A DNA stretch of 52,468 bases from Thermosynechococcaceae cyanobacterium MS004 (GCA_022402525.1 JAKRSB010000006.1:1-52468); one strand, 5' to 3'; numbered from the stretch's first letter, positions 1-7,995 are shown. Translations and numbers: made by a program. Notes: generated by a model not told the origin, from the sequence alone.

Positions 1-1319
1 CTCTCATTGCGGGGCTGGGGCTGGCGCAAATTGGGGAATTTTCTTTTGTGCTGGTGAGTGAGGGGCAAACTTTAGGGCTTATTTCGCGGCAGGTTTATCT
101 TCTGGTGCTGGGCACTACGGCGGTGACGCTGGTGGTGACGCCCTTTGTCCTGAAGCTTTTGCCGAAGGTCTTTACCTGGGCAGAAAAAATCCCTCGGCTC
201 CAGCAGTGGTTGCTCTGTACGCCCAAGGAGCCTGAGCTGAGCGCCGAAGATTTGCCGACCCAAAATCATTTTATTGTCTGCGGCTATGGCCAGACGGGGC
301 GCAGTATTGTCAAGGTTTTGCAAAGCTACAGCTATCCGGTGGTGGTCATTGAGCAGGCAGAAAGCGTGATTCAGCAGCTTCGGGCAGAAAATATTGCCTA
401 CGTCTATGGGGATGCGGCCAGCGTACAGGTGCTGGAAAAGGCGCAGGTGGGACAGGCACAGGGCATGGCAATTACCCTACCCAATGCTATGAGTACGCGG
501 CTTTGTCTGAAGCGATCGCTGGAGTTTGCGCCAGACCTAGACATCGTAGCGCGCGCTACCCAAGACCAAGACCTAGAACTGCTGTATCAGCTTGGGGCAA
601 CGGAGGTGGTGCAGCCAGAGTTTGAAGCCAGCCTTGAGCTATCCTCCCATCTCTTAAACCGCTTGGGTCTGGAGCCGCAGAATGTCCAGGCTCAGCTCCA
701 GCTTATTCGAGAGGGCCGCTACACAGAACTGCGGACGGAGCGATCCGCGTCGGCGGTGCAGCGGGACGTGCGGAGCGCCGCGCAGATTCTCAATAATAAG
801 TGGTATGTGCTGCCAGACAATTCACCCCTCCTGGGCATGAGTATTTTTGAAACAGACTGCCGCCGCCTCACAGGGGTTGCGCTGATCGCCATTCAGCGGG
901 CATCCGGCGAGGAACTAGACTACCCTGAACCCACCACACAGCTTTTGGCAGGCGATCGCTTGCTTTTAATTGGCCAACCCGCCGAAATCACGGCCTTTAA
1001 GGACTTAGCCGGCGGCGAAGTAAGCCGACCCGCAGAGGATGCATCCTGCCAGTGGGTGACGGTGCCGGACAGCAGCCCCATGAAGGGAAAGGTCTTGAGC
1101 CTTGTGAATGTGAATCAGCAGTACCGCGTCCAGATTCAGGCCCTGCGGCGCAAGGGTGAATTTATTCGGTTTCCGTCGGGAGCGGTGGAGCTGAATGAGG
1201 GCGATCGCCTGTTGCTGTGTGGCGCAGTGAGCGACTTACCTGCAGTTGCGAACCTCCTTCAGGGGACGCTGGGGCTGACCATACCGCTGGTTGCTGCTGC
1301 TGAATCCCTTGAAGTGTAG
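1..1319 (+). CDS. Kef-type cation:proton antiporter with TrkA-N/TrkA-C domains (5' truncated)
   Basis: The C-terminal part of a CPA2-family monovalent cation/proton antiporter of the inner membrane. The frame is open from base 3, before the first in-frame ATG at 48, and already encodes the GLGLAQIGEFSFVL segment typical of the last membrane helices of KefB/YbaL proteins, so the gene begins outside the window. A hydrophobic helix is followed by a Rossmann RCK/TrkA-N domain (HFIVCGYGQTG, GxGxxG nucleotide site) and two TrkA-C-like modules, each ending in a GDRLLL(I/C)G strand. The RCK part suggests gating by NAD(H) or another nucleotide. It converges on the ClC gene. Ion specificity (K+ or Na+) cannot be read from this part. 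Confidence 0.9.
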   Translation, partial: LIAGLGLAQIGEFSFVLVSEGQTLGLISRQVYLLVLGTTAVTLVVTPFVLKLLPKVFTWAEKIPRLQQWLLCTPKEPELSAEDLPTQNHFIVCGYGQTGRSIVKVLQSYSYPVVVIEQAESVIQQLRAENIAYVYGDAASVQVLEKAQVGQAQGMAITLPNAMSTRLCLKRSLEFAPDLDIVARATQDQDLELLYQLGATEVVQPEFEASLELSSHLLNRLGLEPQNVQAQLQLIREGRYTELRTERSASAVQRDVRSAAQILNNKWYVLPDNSPLLGMSIFETDCRRLTGVALIAIQRASGEELDYPEPTTQLLAGDRLLLIGQPAEITAFKDLAGGEVSRPAEDASCQWVTVPDSSPMKGKVLSLVNVNQQYRVQIQALRRKGEFIRFPSGAVELNEGDRLLLCGAVSDLPAVANLLQGTLGLTIPLVAAAESLEV

Positions 1320-1357
1320 CGATGGACGTGGTGTAGGGCACATCTTGTTGGTCGCAC

Positions 1358-1385
1358 CTTGTCGGATACATCTTGTCGGATACAT
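1358..1385. repeat. 14-bp exact tandem duplication
   Basis: CTTGTCGGATACAT occurs twice head to tail in the short convergent spacer between the antiporter and the ClC gene, with a degenerate third unit just upstream. The unit is not reused elsewhere in the window. It is one of a large set of locus-specific duplications (see findings). Confidence 0.85.
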
Positions 1386-1411
1386 CTTGGGGTGCGCCCT
1401 AGAACGGGCTG

Positions 1412-3391
1412 TTATGGGTTCGACCGTGACGGGGTTGGCAGCTTCTCTAAGGAAGAATGGTGCGCGAGGAGGGATTGCGTATTGACCCAGGCCGCAGCAT
1501 GGGCGATCTGGTGCTGCTCAATCACCCCTAAAACCTGCCTCAGGTTGTCCGTCGCCACCACCGGAAGCAAGTGTAGCCCCCGCGCTGACATCCGATCCAT
1601 TGCCTGGGCGATCGCCTCATCTGGGTAGGCGCACAGCACTTCCGTGGTGCAAATGTCGCGGAGGGTTAGCTGCTCTGGATTGAGTTTATTGGATCTGAAT
1701 TTATCTGGGTTTAATTTATCTCGATCTTCTGAGGCTCTATTTTCTAGGGCTCCATTTTCTGCGGCTTTTAGGTGACGGTTCACGTCCGCCAAAGAGAAAA
1801 CACCGATGAGCTGTTGCGCCTCGTCCACAACCAAGGCTGTGAATTGTTTGGACTTCACCATGTTCTGCCCCGCCTCTGCGATCGTTAGGGTTGCGGGGAG
1901 CGCAAGGTAGGTGGGGTTCATCACCGCAGCCACCTGCACCTGCTGGAGCAGGTCGTGATCGTCTGCCTTCCGCAAATTGACCCCCATTTGAGGTAGCGCT
2001 AGCGCTTGCACTGCCGGCATAGCCTGCATCCGCTCAACAATCCACACGCTCACCCCCACCGCCGCCATTAGCGGCAGGATAATCAGATAGTTTCGCGTCA
2101 GCTCAAAGAGCAGCAGAATGGCAGTCAACGGGGCACGGGCGCTGCTGCCCAGTACCGCCGCCATTCCCACCATGGCATAGGCTGCTGGTGGCGCAATTCC
2201 ATCGGCAATCCCTGGCGGCAAAACCGTATTGAGGACAGTGCCGTAAATCCCGCCCAGACAGGCTCCCAAGAACATCGATGGGGCAAAAATGCCGCCCACC
2301 AGTCCGCTGCCCAGGCTAAGCGCTGTGGCAATCAGCTTTGTACCCAATAAAAGCACCAGCATCCCCAGGGGGAAAACCTCGCCCTTAAGAATGACATCTA
2401 GGGTGCTGTAGCCTACCCCCAAAATTTGAGGAACCCCCAGCGCCAGCAGACCCACCCCTGCCCCACCAATGACGGGCTTCCAGAGGGTCGGAATCTGGCC
2501 CAAGCGTGCCAAGGCTGGAATATCGCCCTGAAACGATCGCTGACAGAACCGGATAGCTTGGGTATAGGCCAAAGAAACCGCACTGGCCATCACGCCTAGC
2601 CCCAGGTAGCAGACCCATTCCCAGTTGCTGGCCATTTGATAGGTGGGCAGATCAAACTCAGCCTGTACTCCAAATACAGCCCTGGCAATCAGCCCAGAAA
2701 CCACCGCAGAAAGCAAAATTAGGCTGGCACCCTGGGTCGTGGAGGTAGGGCCAAGGACAACCTCCATGGCAAAAAAGACCCCCGCAATGGGTGCATTAAA
2801 CCCCGCCGCCAGCCCCGCTGCCGCTCCTGCCCCCAGCAGAAGCCGATATCGCTCCTTCGCCACCTGAAAACCCTGGCCGAGCAGCACGCCAATATTGGCT
2901 CCAATTTCAACGCTGGGGCCTTCCGTTCCTAGAGAGGCTCCCGTCCCCAAAGACAATGCAGCGCTGACCAATTTCATCAGCGGCCGCAGGGGCGAAATCG
3001 TCTGGTCACGACTGTCGCTGAGCAAGGCACTCCAGCCCTGTCCAAATAAAAAGGGCGATCGCCAGCGCAGGACGCCCACCAGCAAGCCCCCCAAGGTTGG
3101 AATCAGCGCCAGGGTCCAGCCACCTAGGGGAAACAATAGCCCCATTAAAAACTCAAAGCTAAAGTCCTGAATTGCCCAGGTGAGGTAGCGGAACGCCGCG
3201 ATCGCCAGTCCGGTACCGCCCCCAATAAAGAAGGCCGCCAGCAGTACCAAAGACTCTGGAGGGAGCGGTCGTCGATTGAGCAGGCTTGTGAGGCGATCGC
3301 TGAAGGTGGGAGGGCGAGTGACCTCCAGCGGCAGAACTTTGGGGGGCAGATCGGAAGAAGGAGGGTTGGGCGTTGGAGAGGTGATTGTCAT
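1412..3391 (-). CDS. ClC-family chloride channel/transporter with C-terminal CBS pair
   Basis: A 659-residue ClC anion channel or Cl-/H+ exchanger of the cell membrane. The gating-glutamate motif is present (GTEGP, E157), as is the second anion-binding loop (GGIFAPSMF), and FNAPIAG precedes helix H. The C-terminal 170 residues form two CBS modules (from about residue 485 and about residue 580, separated by a charged linker rich in NKL/NPE), which usually bind adenine nucleotides. Compared with E. coli ClC-ec1, the GSGIP anion-filter motif reads GQGWS (Q118 at the Ser107 position) and the internal proton glutamate (ec1 E203) aligns with V211, as in eukaryotic ClC channels. Membrane core and length are otherwise complete. 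Transport mode is therefore uncertain. Confidence 0.92.
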   Translation of the reverse strand: MTITSPTPNPPSSDLPPKVLPLEVTRPPTFSDRLTSLLNRRPLPPESLVLLAAFFIGGGTGLAIAAFRYLTWAIQDFSFEFLMGLLFPLGGWTLALIPTLGGLLVGVLRWRSPFLFGQGWSALLSDSRDQTISPLRPLMKLVSAALSLGTGASLGTEGPSVEIGANIGVLLGQGFQVAKERYRLLLGAGAAAGLAAGFNAPIAGVFFAMEVVLGPTSTTQGASLILLSAVVSGLIARAVFGVQAEFDLPTYQMASNWEWVCYLGLGVMASAVSLAYTQAIRFCQRSFQGDIPALARLGQIPTLWKPVIGGAGVGLLALGVPQILGVGYSTLDVILKGEVFPLGMLVLLLGTKLIATALSLGSGLVGGIFAPSMFLGACLGGIYGTVLNTVLPPGIADGIAPPAAYAMVGMAAVLGSSARAPLTAILLLFELTRNYLIILPLMAAVGVSVWIVERMQAMPAVQALALPQMGVNLRKADDHDLLQQVQVAAVMNPTYLALPATLTIAEAGQNMVKSKQFTALVVDEAQQLIGVFSLADVNRHLKAAENGALENRASEDRDKLNPDKFRSNKLNPEQLTLRDICTTEVLCAYPDEAIAQAMDRMSARGLHLLPVVATDNLRQVLGVIEQHQIAHAAAWVNTQSLLAHHSSLEKLPTPSRSNP

Positions 3392-3440
3392 GGAGGTGGT
3401 GAGGATACCCTCAGGAAGGGCGCATCGGATGGCGCTATTT

Positions 3441-3546
3441 GTCGTTTTCTGTTTGTAGTCTTTGGCTTGTCGTTTTCTGCTTGCGATCTTTTTCTTGTCG
3501 TCTTCTGTTTGTAGTCTTTTTCTTATAGTCTTCTGCTTGTGATCTT
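3441..3546. repeat. 28-bp minisatellite, 3.8 imperfect copies
   Basis: Units begin at 3441, 3469, 3497 and 3525 (28, 28, 28 and 22 bp) and differ by a few substitutions; they are T-rich on this strand (a GTCGTTTTCTGTTTGTAGTC-like core). They lie in the 339-bp divergent spacer between the ClC gene and the GIY-YIG gene, upstream of both. No clear sigma-70 promoter was recognised around them. Confidence 0.85.
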
Positions 3547-3730
3547 AACGTTTTACGTTTCCTCCAACGCTACTGCCAGGAACGTGGCCTGCACTAGAGA
3601 ATGGCTAGAGAATTTTACTGGTGAGTGATAGTGTTCTGATTGATTTGCACTGATGGATGTGTGCTGATTGATGTGCGATCGCCCTTAATCTTCACGCCTA
3701 GTCTTCGCCAGTCTTCGTTTCAACAGCAAA

Positions 3731-4012
3731 ATGCCGAACCCACAGCCGATAGACCCCCACGCAACCGAAGCACATTACGTTTACGTCGCTCGCTGTGCAA
3801 ACGGGGCACTTTACACCGGATATAGCAAAAATGTTGAGCAGCGGATTGCCGTGCACAATGCAGGCAAAGGAGCCAGATATACGAGGGCAAACCGTCCCAT
3901 TGAGCTCTTAGCCTGCTGGGCGTTTCCAAGCAAAGCAGAAGCCCTCCGATCAGAATATGCCTTTAAACAGCTTTCGCGACAGCAGAAGCTCGAACGTATC
4001 GAAAAAAGATAA
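3731..4012 (+). CDS. GIY-YIG nuclease-superfamily protein (YhbQ/UPF0213-like)
   Basis: A 93-residue single-domain GIY-YIG protein. The fold's signature is visible as YVYVARC...LYTGYS, followed by an RIAVHNAGKGARYTR segment with the conserved arginines and a C-terminal KQLSRQQKLERI helix. Stand-alone members (E. coli YhbQ type) are compact endonuclease-like proteins whose substrates are mostly unknown; a role in DNA repair or recombination is inferred from the fold only. The ATG at 3731 leaves a 10-residue tail before the domain. It is monocistronic and convergent with the DUF1350 gene. Confidence 0.85.
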   Translation: MPNPQPIDPHATEAHYVYVARCANGALYTGYSKNVEQRIAVHNAGKGARYTRANRPIELLACWAFPSKAEALRSEYAFKQLSRQQKLERIEKR

Positions 4013-4052
4013 CTCTGTTGAAGAGCGCCAGCCTTCTGAGGTATCTAGAGCA

Positions 4053-4859
4053 TCAAGACCGTTGCCCAAAGGTGAGGGAGTCTAGCCAGTCCAGAAGGGT
4101 TTGCTCTAAAAAGGCCAGATCGCGGAACAGCTCTTGCTTAACCCACTGGCCGAGCGCATCTATCGGCGAAAAAGTCCCTTGAGACTGCCAGCGCAGGTCT
4201 TGCCCTAGGGGGGTTAGGTGATTTCCTTTCAATCGCTCTAGCGTCACCAGAGACCCAAAGCGATCGCTTAAGATACTGCCAACCTGTCGAGTTTGGTCAA
4301 GGTCATCATTGCGGAAGCGAATCAGCAGGTTACGCCGAATGGGGTATCGCTCCTGGATGAGGCGATAGGTTTGGGCGGGCGTGGGCGTAAACTGAATCGA
4401 GACAGACTGGTTTAGCCATTCGGCTAAGGGGATAGCTCGGTCTGCATCAAAGTTATTGAACGACATGAGCATATTGCCGGCCCGCTCTACGTCAAATAAG
4501 CTGCCAATGAGTAAATGTAGCTTGCAGCCCATACTGTGACCCAGGCCGTAGATAGGCAAAATATTTAGATCTGCTCTCAACGCTGCACTCAAATCGGGTC
4601 TTCTACAAAGCTTGTCTAGGGTATTCTCAAACTGCTGAAGCACCGCAACGGCGATCGCCTTGTGATCCAGCGTATTAATGAAGGGCGTGGCAATAATGGC
4701 GTAACCCTGGGCGGCGATCGCCTCCAGGAGTCTTCCGTAAGAAAACTGGGGGGCAGCGCCCACAAAGGCTCCACCTAAAAAATGGATAATGGCCACTGGA
4801 CGGCGGGGCAGCATGACCCAGTTGGAGCCGACGGGCTGCCAGGTGAGGGACGCGCTCAT
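4053..4859 (-). CDS. DUF1350 alpha/beta-hydrolase-like protein
   Basis: A 268-residue protein of the DUF1350 family, found in cyanobacteria and plastids. The HFLGGAFVGAAPQFSYGRLL start and the nucleophile-elbow motif GHSMG (S109) indicate an alpha/beta-hydrolase fold. Lipid or ester hydrolysis is plausible but no substrate is established. The start ATG (4857-4859) overlaps the stop of the upstream small zinc-ribbon gene by 4 bp, which implies translational coupling. The three-member catalytic triad could not be assigned with certainty from sequence alone. Confidence 0.85.
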   Translation of the reverse strand: MSASLTWQPVGSNWVMLPRRPVAIIHFLGGAFVGAAPQFSYGRLLEAIAAQGYAIIATPFINTLDHKAIAVAVLQQFENTLDKLCRRPDLSAALRADLNILPIYGLGHSMGCKLHLLIGSLFDVERAGNMLMSFNNFDADRAIPLAEWLNQSVSIQFTPTPAQTYRLIQERYPIRRNLLIRFRNDDLDQTRQVGSILSDRFGSLVTLERLKGNHLTPLGQDLRWQSQGTFSPIDALGQWVKQELFRDLAFLEQTLLDWLDSLTFGQRS

Positions 4860-5122
4860 GAATCAGCTCCTGGAGTCTGACCTCGTTCGGAGAGCTTACT
4901 GGATGGGCGATCGCTACTCCAGCCCCACCAAGCCTGACCGCAGCCACAGGCGTAGAATTCCTGCCACTTACGGCGATGATCTTCCGTAAAGACAGGCGAT
5001 CGTCGATTGAGCCAGACCTGTACTGCATCCACCGGGCCCGACTGACACCGAGGACAGCAGAACAAGCTCGCGTGAATAGCCGATTGAGTCCAATCCGGCG
5101 GCACAGGGTCAAATGCATTCAT
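4856..5122 (-). CDS. Small zinc-ribbon-like cyanobacterial protein
   Basis: About 88 residues from the ATG at 5122 (MNAFDPVPPDWTQ). A longer reading from 5209 adds a non-descript 29-residue extension and is less likely. Two cysteine pairs, CCPRC and ACGCG, separated by about 35 residues with a QEFYACGCG-like second knuckle, look like a zinc ribbon, and the middle part has WLNRRSPVF. I do not recognise a named family. The overlap with the DUF1350 start (TCAT at 4856-4859 on this strand) suggests an operon and a functional link. Confidence 0.6.
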   Translation of the reverse strand: MNAFDPVPPDWTQSAIHASLFCCPRCQSGPVDAVQVWLNRRSPVFTEDHRRKWQEFYACGCGQAWWGWSSDRPSSKLSERGQTPGADS

Positions 5123-5353
5123 AGCAAAAAATATGGGCGCTGAACTAACAGGCTTGAACGAAGGCCCTGAAGAATCTTCGCAAACAAGACATTCCACCAA
5201 GACATTCAACCGAGGTGCTGAACAGAGTTCTGAACGGAGCGGCCACTCAGCTTCATAAACCCTAGCGACCGCTATCTTGGGCTCTACCCCTAACGCCCAC
5301 AGCTTAACACTCCTGTTCGAAAGCGCGAAGTCTTCCCCTCAAAACCTCGCGCC

Positions 5354-5428
5354 CAAGCCCTGTGTGTCCAAATCCTGTGTGCTTAAGTCTCGTGCTCAAG
5401 TCCCATGCCCAAGTCTCAGGTCTAGATC
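5354..5428. repeat. Degenerate 13-15-bp tandem repeat in the 5123-5476 spacer
   Basis: About five imperfect units (AAGCCCTGTGTGTCC, AAATCCTGTGTGCTT, AAGTCTCGTGCTC, AAGTCCCATGCCC, AAGTCTCAGGTCT). They fill much of the spacer between the zinc-ribbon gene start and the end of the DUF2811 gene. Nothing else was recognised in this stretch. Confidence 0.6.
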
Positions 5429-5476
5429 TGCGGATCCCGCTCAAGCCAAGCCTTTAACCGCTCTCACCCCAGCCCT

Positions 5477-5680
5477 CTACCGCACAGCGCGATTAAACAG
5501 AGTATCGAGGTAAACCCTTGCCGCTCGGCGATCGCAGTCCCCATTCTGCATCAAAAACAAGGACAGCGCGGCAGAAAAAACGCGGTCTTGATCCCAATCT
5601 GGATGGGATTCTAGATAGCTTTTCAAAGTCTCATGGAGTTCTTCAGGAATTTCGGCCAAGATGCTGACATTTGGAATCAT
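5477..5680 (-). CDS. DUF2811 domain protein
   Basis: A 67-residue protein starting at the ATG at 5680 (MIPNVSILAEIPEELHE). The HPDWDQDRVFSAALSLFL and RVYLDTLF segments match the small DUF2811 family that is widespread in cyanobacteria. The function is unknown; size and the helical pattern suggest a small soluble regulator or DNA-binding-like protein, but this is inference. An in-frame ATG 27 codons upstream would add a stretch (CHPKMCHPE) encoded by a tandem DNA duplication, so the shorter start is preferred. The gene sits directly beside the DnaA-box cluster. Confidence 0.8.
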   Translation of the reverse strand: MIPNVSILAEIPEELHETLKSYLESHPDWDQDRVFSAALSLFLMQNGDCDRRAARVYLDTLFNRAVR

Positions 5681-5735
5681 GAGGATGTTGTGTCTCAGGT
5701 GAAGGGGAGGCCGCAAGTCGTCAGGGGCAGACTCT

Positions 5736-5765
5736 GGATGGCACATTTTGGGATGGCACATTTTG
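5736..5765. repeat. 15-bp exact tandem duplication
   Basis: GGATGGCACATTTTG occurs twice in tandem just upstream of the DUF2811 start. It creates the apparent CHPKMCHPE repeat in the extended, probably untranslated, reading. Confidence 0.85.
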
Positions 5766-5779
5766 AGCGGTACGCTGGA

Positions 5780-6031
5780 TCACTTATCCAGAAGCCCAAC
5801 TAGCAAGTAGTCCAATCGGCCAAAAAACGCACCCGCGCAGAAACCTTGTCCACCCAGTCCGGAAAGAATCTGGATAAACTTGCGCCGCGTCGAGCGACTG
5901 CTAGCTGGACTATTTTCGATACCTAGAGCCTGGATTGTCAATGGGGTAGGGGCTAGACTTTCCTCATCAATGCCCTTGCCCGAATCACGAAAATTCAGGG
6001 GTTCAGCATCATTTTTGTTACATTTATACAT
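5780..6031 (-). CDS. Possible small protein with twin-arginine-like hydrophobic tail
   Basis: An 83-codon frame from the ATG at 6031, which follows an AGGA at 4-5 nt. The C-terminal half reads STRRKFIQILSG and then a glycine-rich hydrophobic stretch ending RLDYLLVGLLDK. TRRKFIQ resembles a Tat motif, but here it lies near the C-terminus. The frame stays open to 6280, but that extension consists of translated DnaA boxes (FPQVPMGFPQV-like repeats) and is not credible protein. The family is not recognised; it may be a chance frame next to the origin-like region. Confidence 0.35.
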   Translation of the reverse strand: MYKCNKNDAEPLNFRDSGKGIDEESLAPTPLTIQALGIENSPASSRSTRRKFIQILSGLGGQGFCAGAFFGRLDYLLVGLLDK

Positions 6032-6169
6032 AAAATCCTGTGGATAGCTCAGAATTCCAGAGTTATCCACAGAAAATCGCTGAAGGCGCTTGATCTGGGG
6101 ATAGTTCTGTGGAAAAGATCTATGAACCTGTGGAAAACCCATCGGCACCTGTGGAAAACCTGTGGGAAA
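6006..6169. other. Candidate chromosomal replication origin (DnaA-box cluster with AT-rich flank)
   Basis: Six DnaA boxes: TGTGGATAG 6039-6047 (one mismatch), a perfect TTATCCACA 6063-6071, TGTGGAAAA (reverse of TTTTCCACA, the form reported for cyanobacteria) at 6108-6116, 6129-6137 and 6150-6158, and TGTGGGAAA 6161-6169 (one mismatch). The last four share orientation and are spaced 21, 21 and 11 bp, close to whole helical turns. An AT-rich stretch at 6006-6036 could serve as an unwinding element. dnaA and dnaN are not in the window. The alternative is a DnaA-titration or regulatory site. Confidence 0.65.
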
Positions 6170-6466
6170 GCTGGGTAAAACCCTAAGCAATGCAAGATTC
6201 AACGGATTTAGATAAATTTTGCAGGGGAAGTCATTAATTCTTGATATGCCAAATACAGTACCCAGGATTGGCGATCGCACCTACATTCCAGCAGCACGGC
6301 TGATCCCCAGCTTTCTGAGAGCCGAACCCACCAGACTCAGAAATGGATTTAAGAAGTTCTTCCGTTTGTCCTTGGGAAGAACAAGCTACCCTGTTTATCA
6401 GCAAAGCCCAGAAGGTTACATCCCAGAGAGCAAGGCCCAGAGATTCCGGTAGCGGTTTAGACAATG

Positions 6467-6489
6467 GTGTAGGCTACACGGTCTATAGT
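6467..6489 (+). promoter_or_regulatory. Possible gnd promoter with palindromic operator
   Basis: A 13-bp palindrome (GTGTAG-G-CTACAC, 6467-6479) immediately precedes a -10-like TATAGT (6484-6489), with TTAGAC about 21 bp further upstream as a poor -35. Transcription from here would leave a leader of roughly 70 nt before gnd. The assignment is by eye; the spacing is longer than ideal. Confidence 0.3.
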
Positions 6490-6564
6490 TTTATGCGATG
6501 TTTCTTGTGAATTCTTTCACTTGGTGAATTCTGCAGTTCATGTCCTAATCAGTGAGTCAGGTGT

Positions 6565-7995
6565 ATGACCCTTCAAGACTTTGGCCTAATTGGTTTGGCA
6601 GTAATGGGAGAAAACCTAGCCCTCAATATTGAGCGCAATGGGTTTTCGGTTTCGGTCTATAACCGGACATCCTCCCGCACCGATGAATTTATGGCTGAGC
6701 GAGCCAAAGGGCGACAGATTCAGGCTACCTACACGCCCGAAGCGTTTGTAGCGTCTCTGGCGCGTCCGAGACGCATTCTGGTGATGGTAAAAGCGGGTGC
6801 TCCAGTAGATGCGGTGATTCAACAGCTCAAGCCACTCCTAGAGACGGGTGACATTTTGATTGACGGAGGGAATTCGCTGTTTGGCGATACCGTCCGCAGA
6901 ACACAAGAGCTAGAGGCTGAGGGGCTGCGCTTTATTGGAATGGGCGTGAGTGGCGGCGAAGAAGGCGCACTGAATGGCCCTAGCCTGATGCCGGGAGGGA
7001 CAGCTGAAGCTTACACCGAGCTAGAGCCCATTTTGGTGAAGATCGCGGCGCAGGTGGATGATGGCCCTTGCGTGACCTACATTGGGCCAGGTGGGGCAGG
7101 GCACTATGTCAAAATGGTGCACAACGGCATTGAGTATGGCGATATGCAGCTCATTGCCGAAGCCTACGACTTGCTTAAGAGTGTCCTTGGGTTTGATCAT
7201 CGCCAGCTCCATGATGTATTTGCAGCCTGGAACAAAACCGACGAGCTGAATTCGTTTTTGATTGAAATTACGACCCAAATTTTCTCCTACGTTGACCCTG
7301 AAACCCATCAGGCACTGGTGGAGCTAATTCTGGATGAGGCGGGGCAGAAAGGAACAGGTCGCTGGACGGTGATGAGTGCTCTTGAGCTAGGAGTGCCCAT
7401 TCCCACTATGACGGCGGCTGTGAATGCCCGCATTGCTTCTTCTTATAAGGCGGAGCGGGTGGCGGCTTCTAAGCAGCTCCAGGGGCCTGTGGCAAAGTTT
7501 GAGGGAGATGTCTCGACTTTTGTCGATCAGGTTCGGGATGCACTGTACTGCTCTAAAATTTGCTCCTATGCTCAGGGAATGGCGCTGCTGAGTGCCGCAT
7601 CAAAAGAGTTTGGCTTTAACCTCAACCTGAGCGAAATTTCGCGCATTTGGAAAGGGGGCTGTATTATCCGCGCTGGGTTCCTGGACAAAATTAAGAAGGC
7701 GTTTGCGGATGATCCGGCGCTGCCTAATTTGCTGCTGGCACCTGAGTTTAAGCAGTCCATCCTAGATCGTCAGTCCGCATGGCGCGAGGTGGTGTCTACA
7801 GCGGCGAAGACTGGAATTCCGGTTCCGGCGTTCAGTGCATCCCTGGACTATTTTGATACCTATCGACGCGATCGTCTTCCCCAAAACCTGACCCAAGCGC
7901 AACGGGATCTCTTTGGTGCCCATACCTACTTGCGGGTAGATCGTGAAGGGGTTTTCCATACCGAGTGGCAGGAAGTGCAGGAAGCCAAGGTTTAG
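6565..7995 (+). CDS. gnd: 6-phosphogluconate dehydrogenase, decarboxylating
   Basis: A 476-residue enzyme of usual length, which converts 6-phosphogluconate to ribulose 5-phosphate and CO2 with NADP+ in the oxidative pentose phosphate pathway, the main route of dark sugar oxidation in cyanobacteria. GLAVMG (residues 10-15) and NRTS (33-36) form the NADP site; SGGEEGALNGPSLMPGG carries substrate-binding residues; K183 in HYVKMVHNGIEY is the catalytic lysine. The ATG at 6565 follows CAGGTGT at close spacing. It is monocistronic and followed by a strong terminator. The stop codon lies inside a short tandem duplication (7984-8006). Confidence 0.97.
   Translation: MTLQDFGLIGLAVMGENLALNIERNGFSVSVYNRTSSRTDEFMAERAKGRQIQATYTPEAFVASLARPRRILVMVKAGAPVDAVIQQLKPLLETGDILIDGGNSLFGDTVRRTQELEAEGLRFIGMGVSGGEEGALNGPSLMPGGTAEAYTELEPILVKIAAQVDDGPCVTYIGPGGAGHYVKMVHNGIEYGDMQLIAEAYDLLKSVLGFDHRQLHDVFAAWNKTDELNSFLIEITTQIFSYVDPETHQALVELILDEAGQKGTGRWTVMSALELGVPIPTMTAAVNARIASSYKAERVAASKQLQGPVAKFEGDVSTFVDQVRDALYCSKICSYAQGMALLSAASKEFGFNLNLSEISRIWKGGCIIRAGFLDKIKKAFADDPALPNLLLAPEFKQSILDRQSAWREVVSTAAKTGIPVPAFSASLDYFDTYRRDRLPQNLTQAQRDLFGAHTYLRVDREGVFHTEWQEVQEAKV

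Noticed and set aside
1415-1440. GGTTCGACCG as a tRNA or tmRNA T-arm
   Set aside because: No acceptor stem, anticodon arm or tmRNA tag frame could be built around it; it is the end of the ClC gene region.
6032-6280. 5' extension of the small Tat-like frame as protein
   Set aside because: It consists of translated DnaA boxes giving repeated FPQV-type residues; no ribosome site, and the DNA signal explains the repeats.
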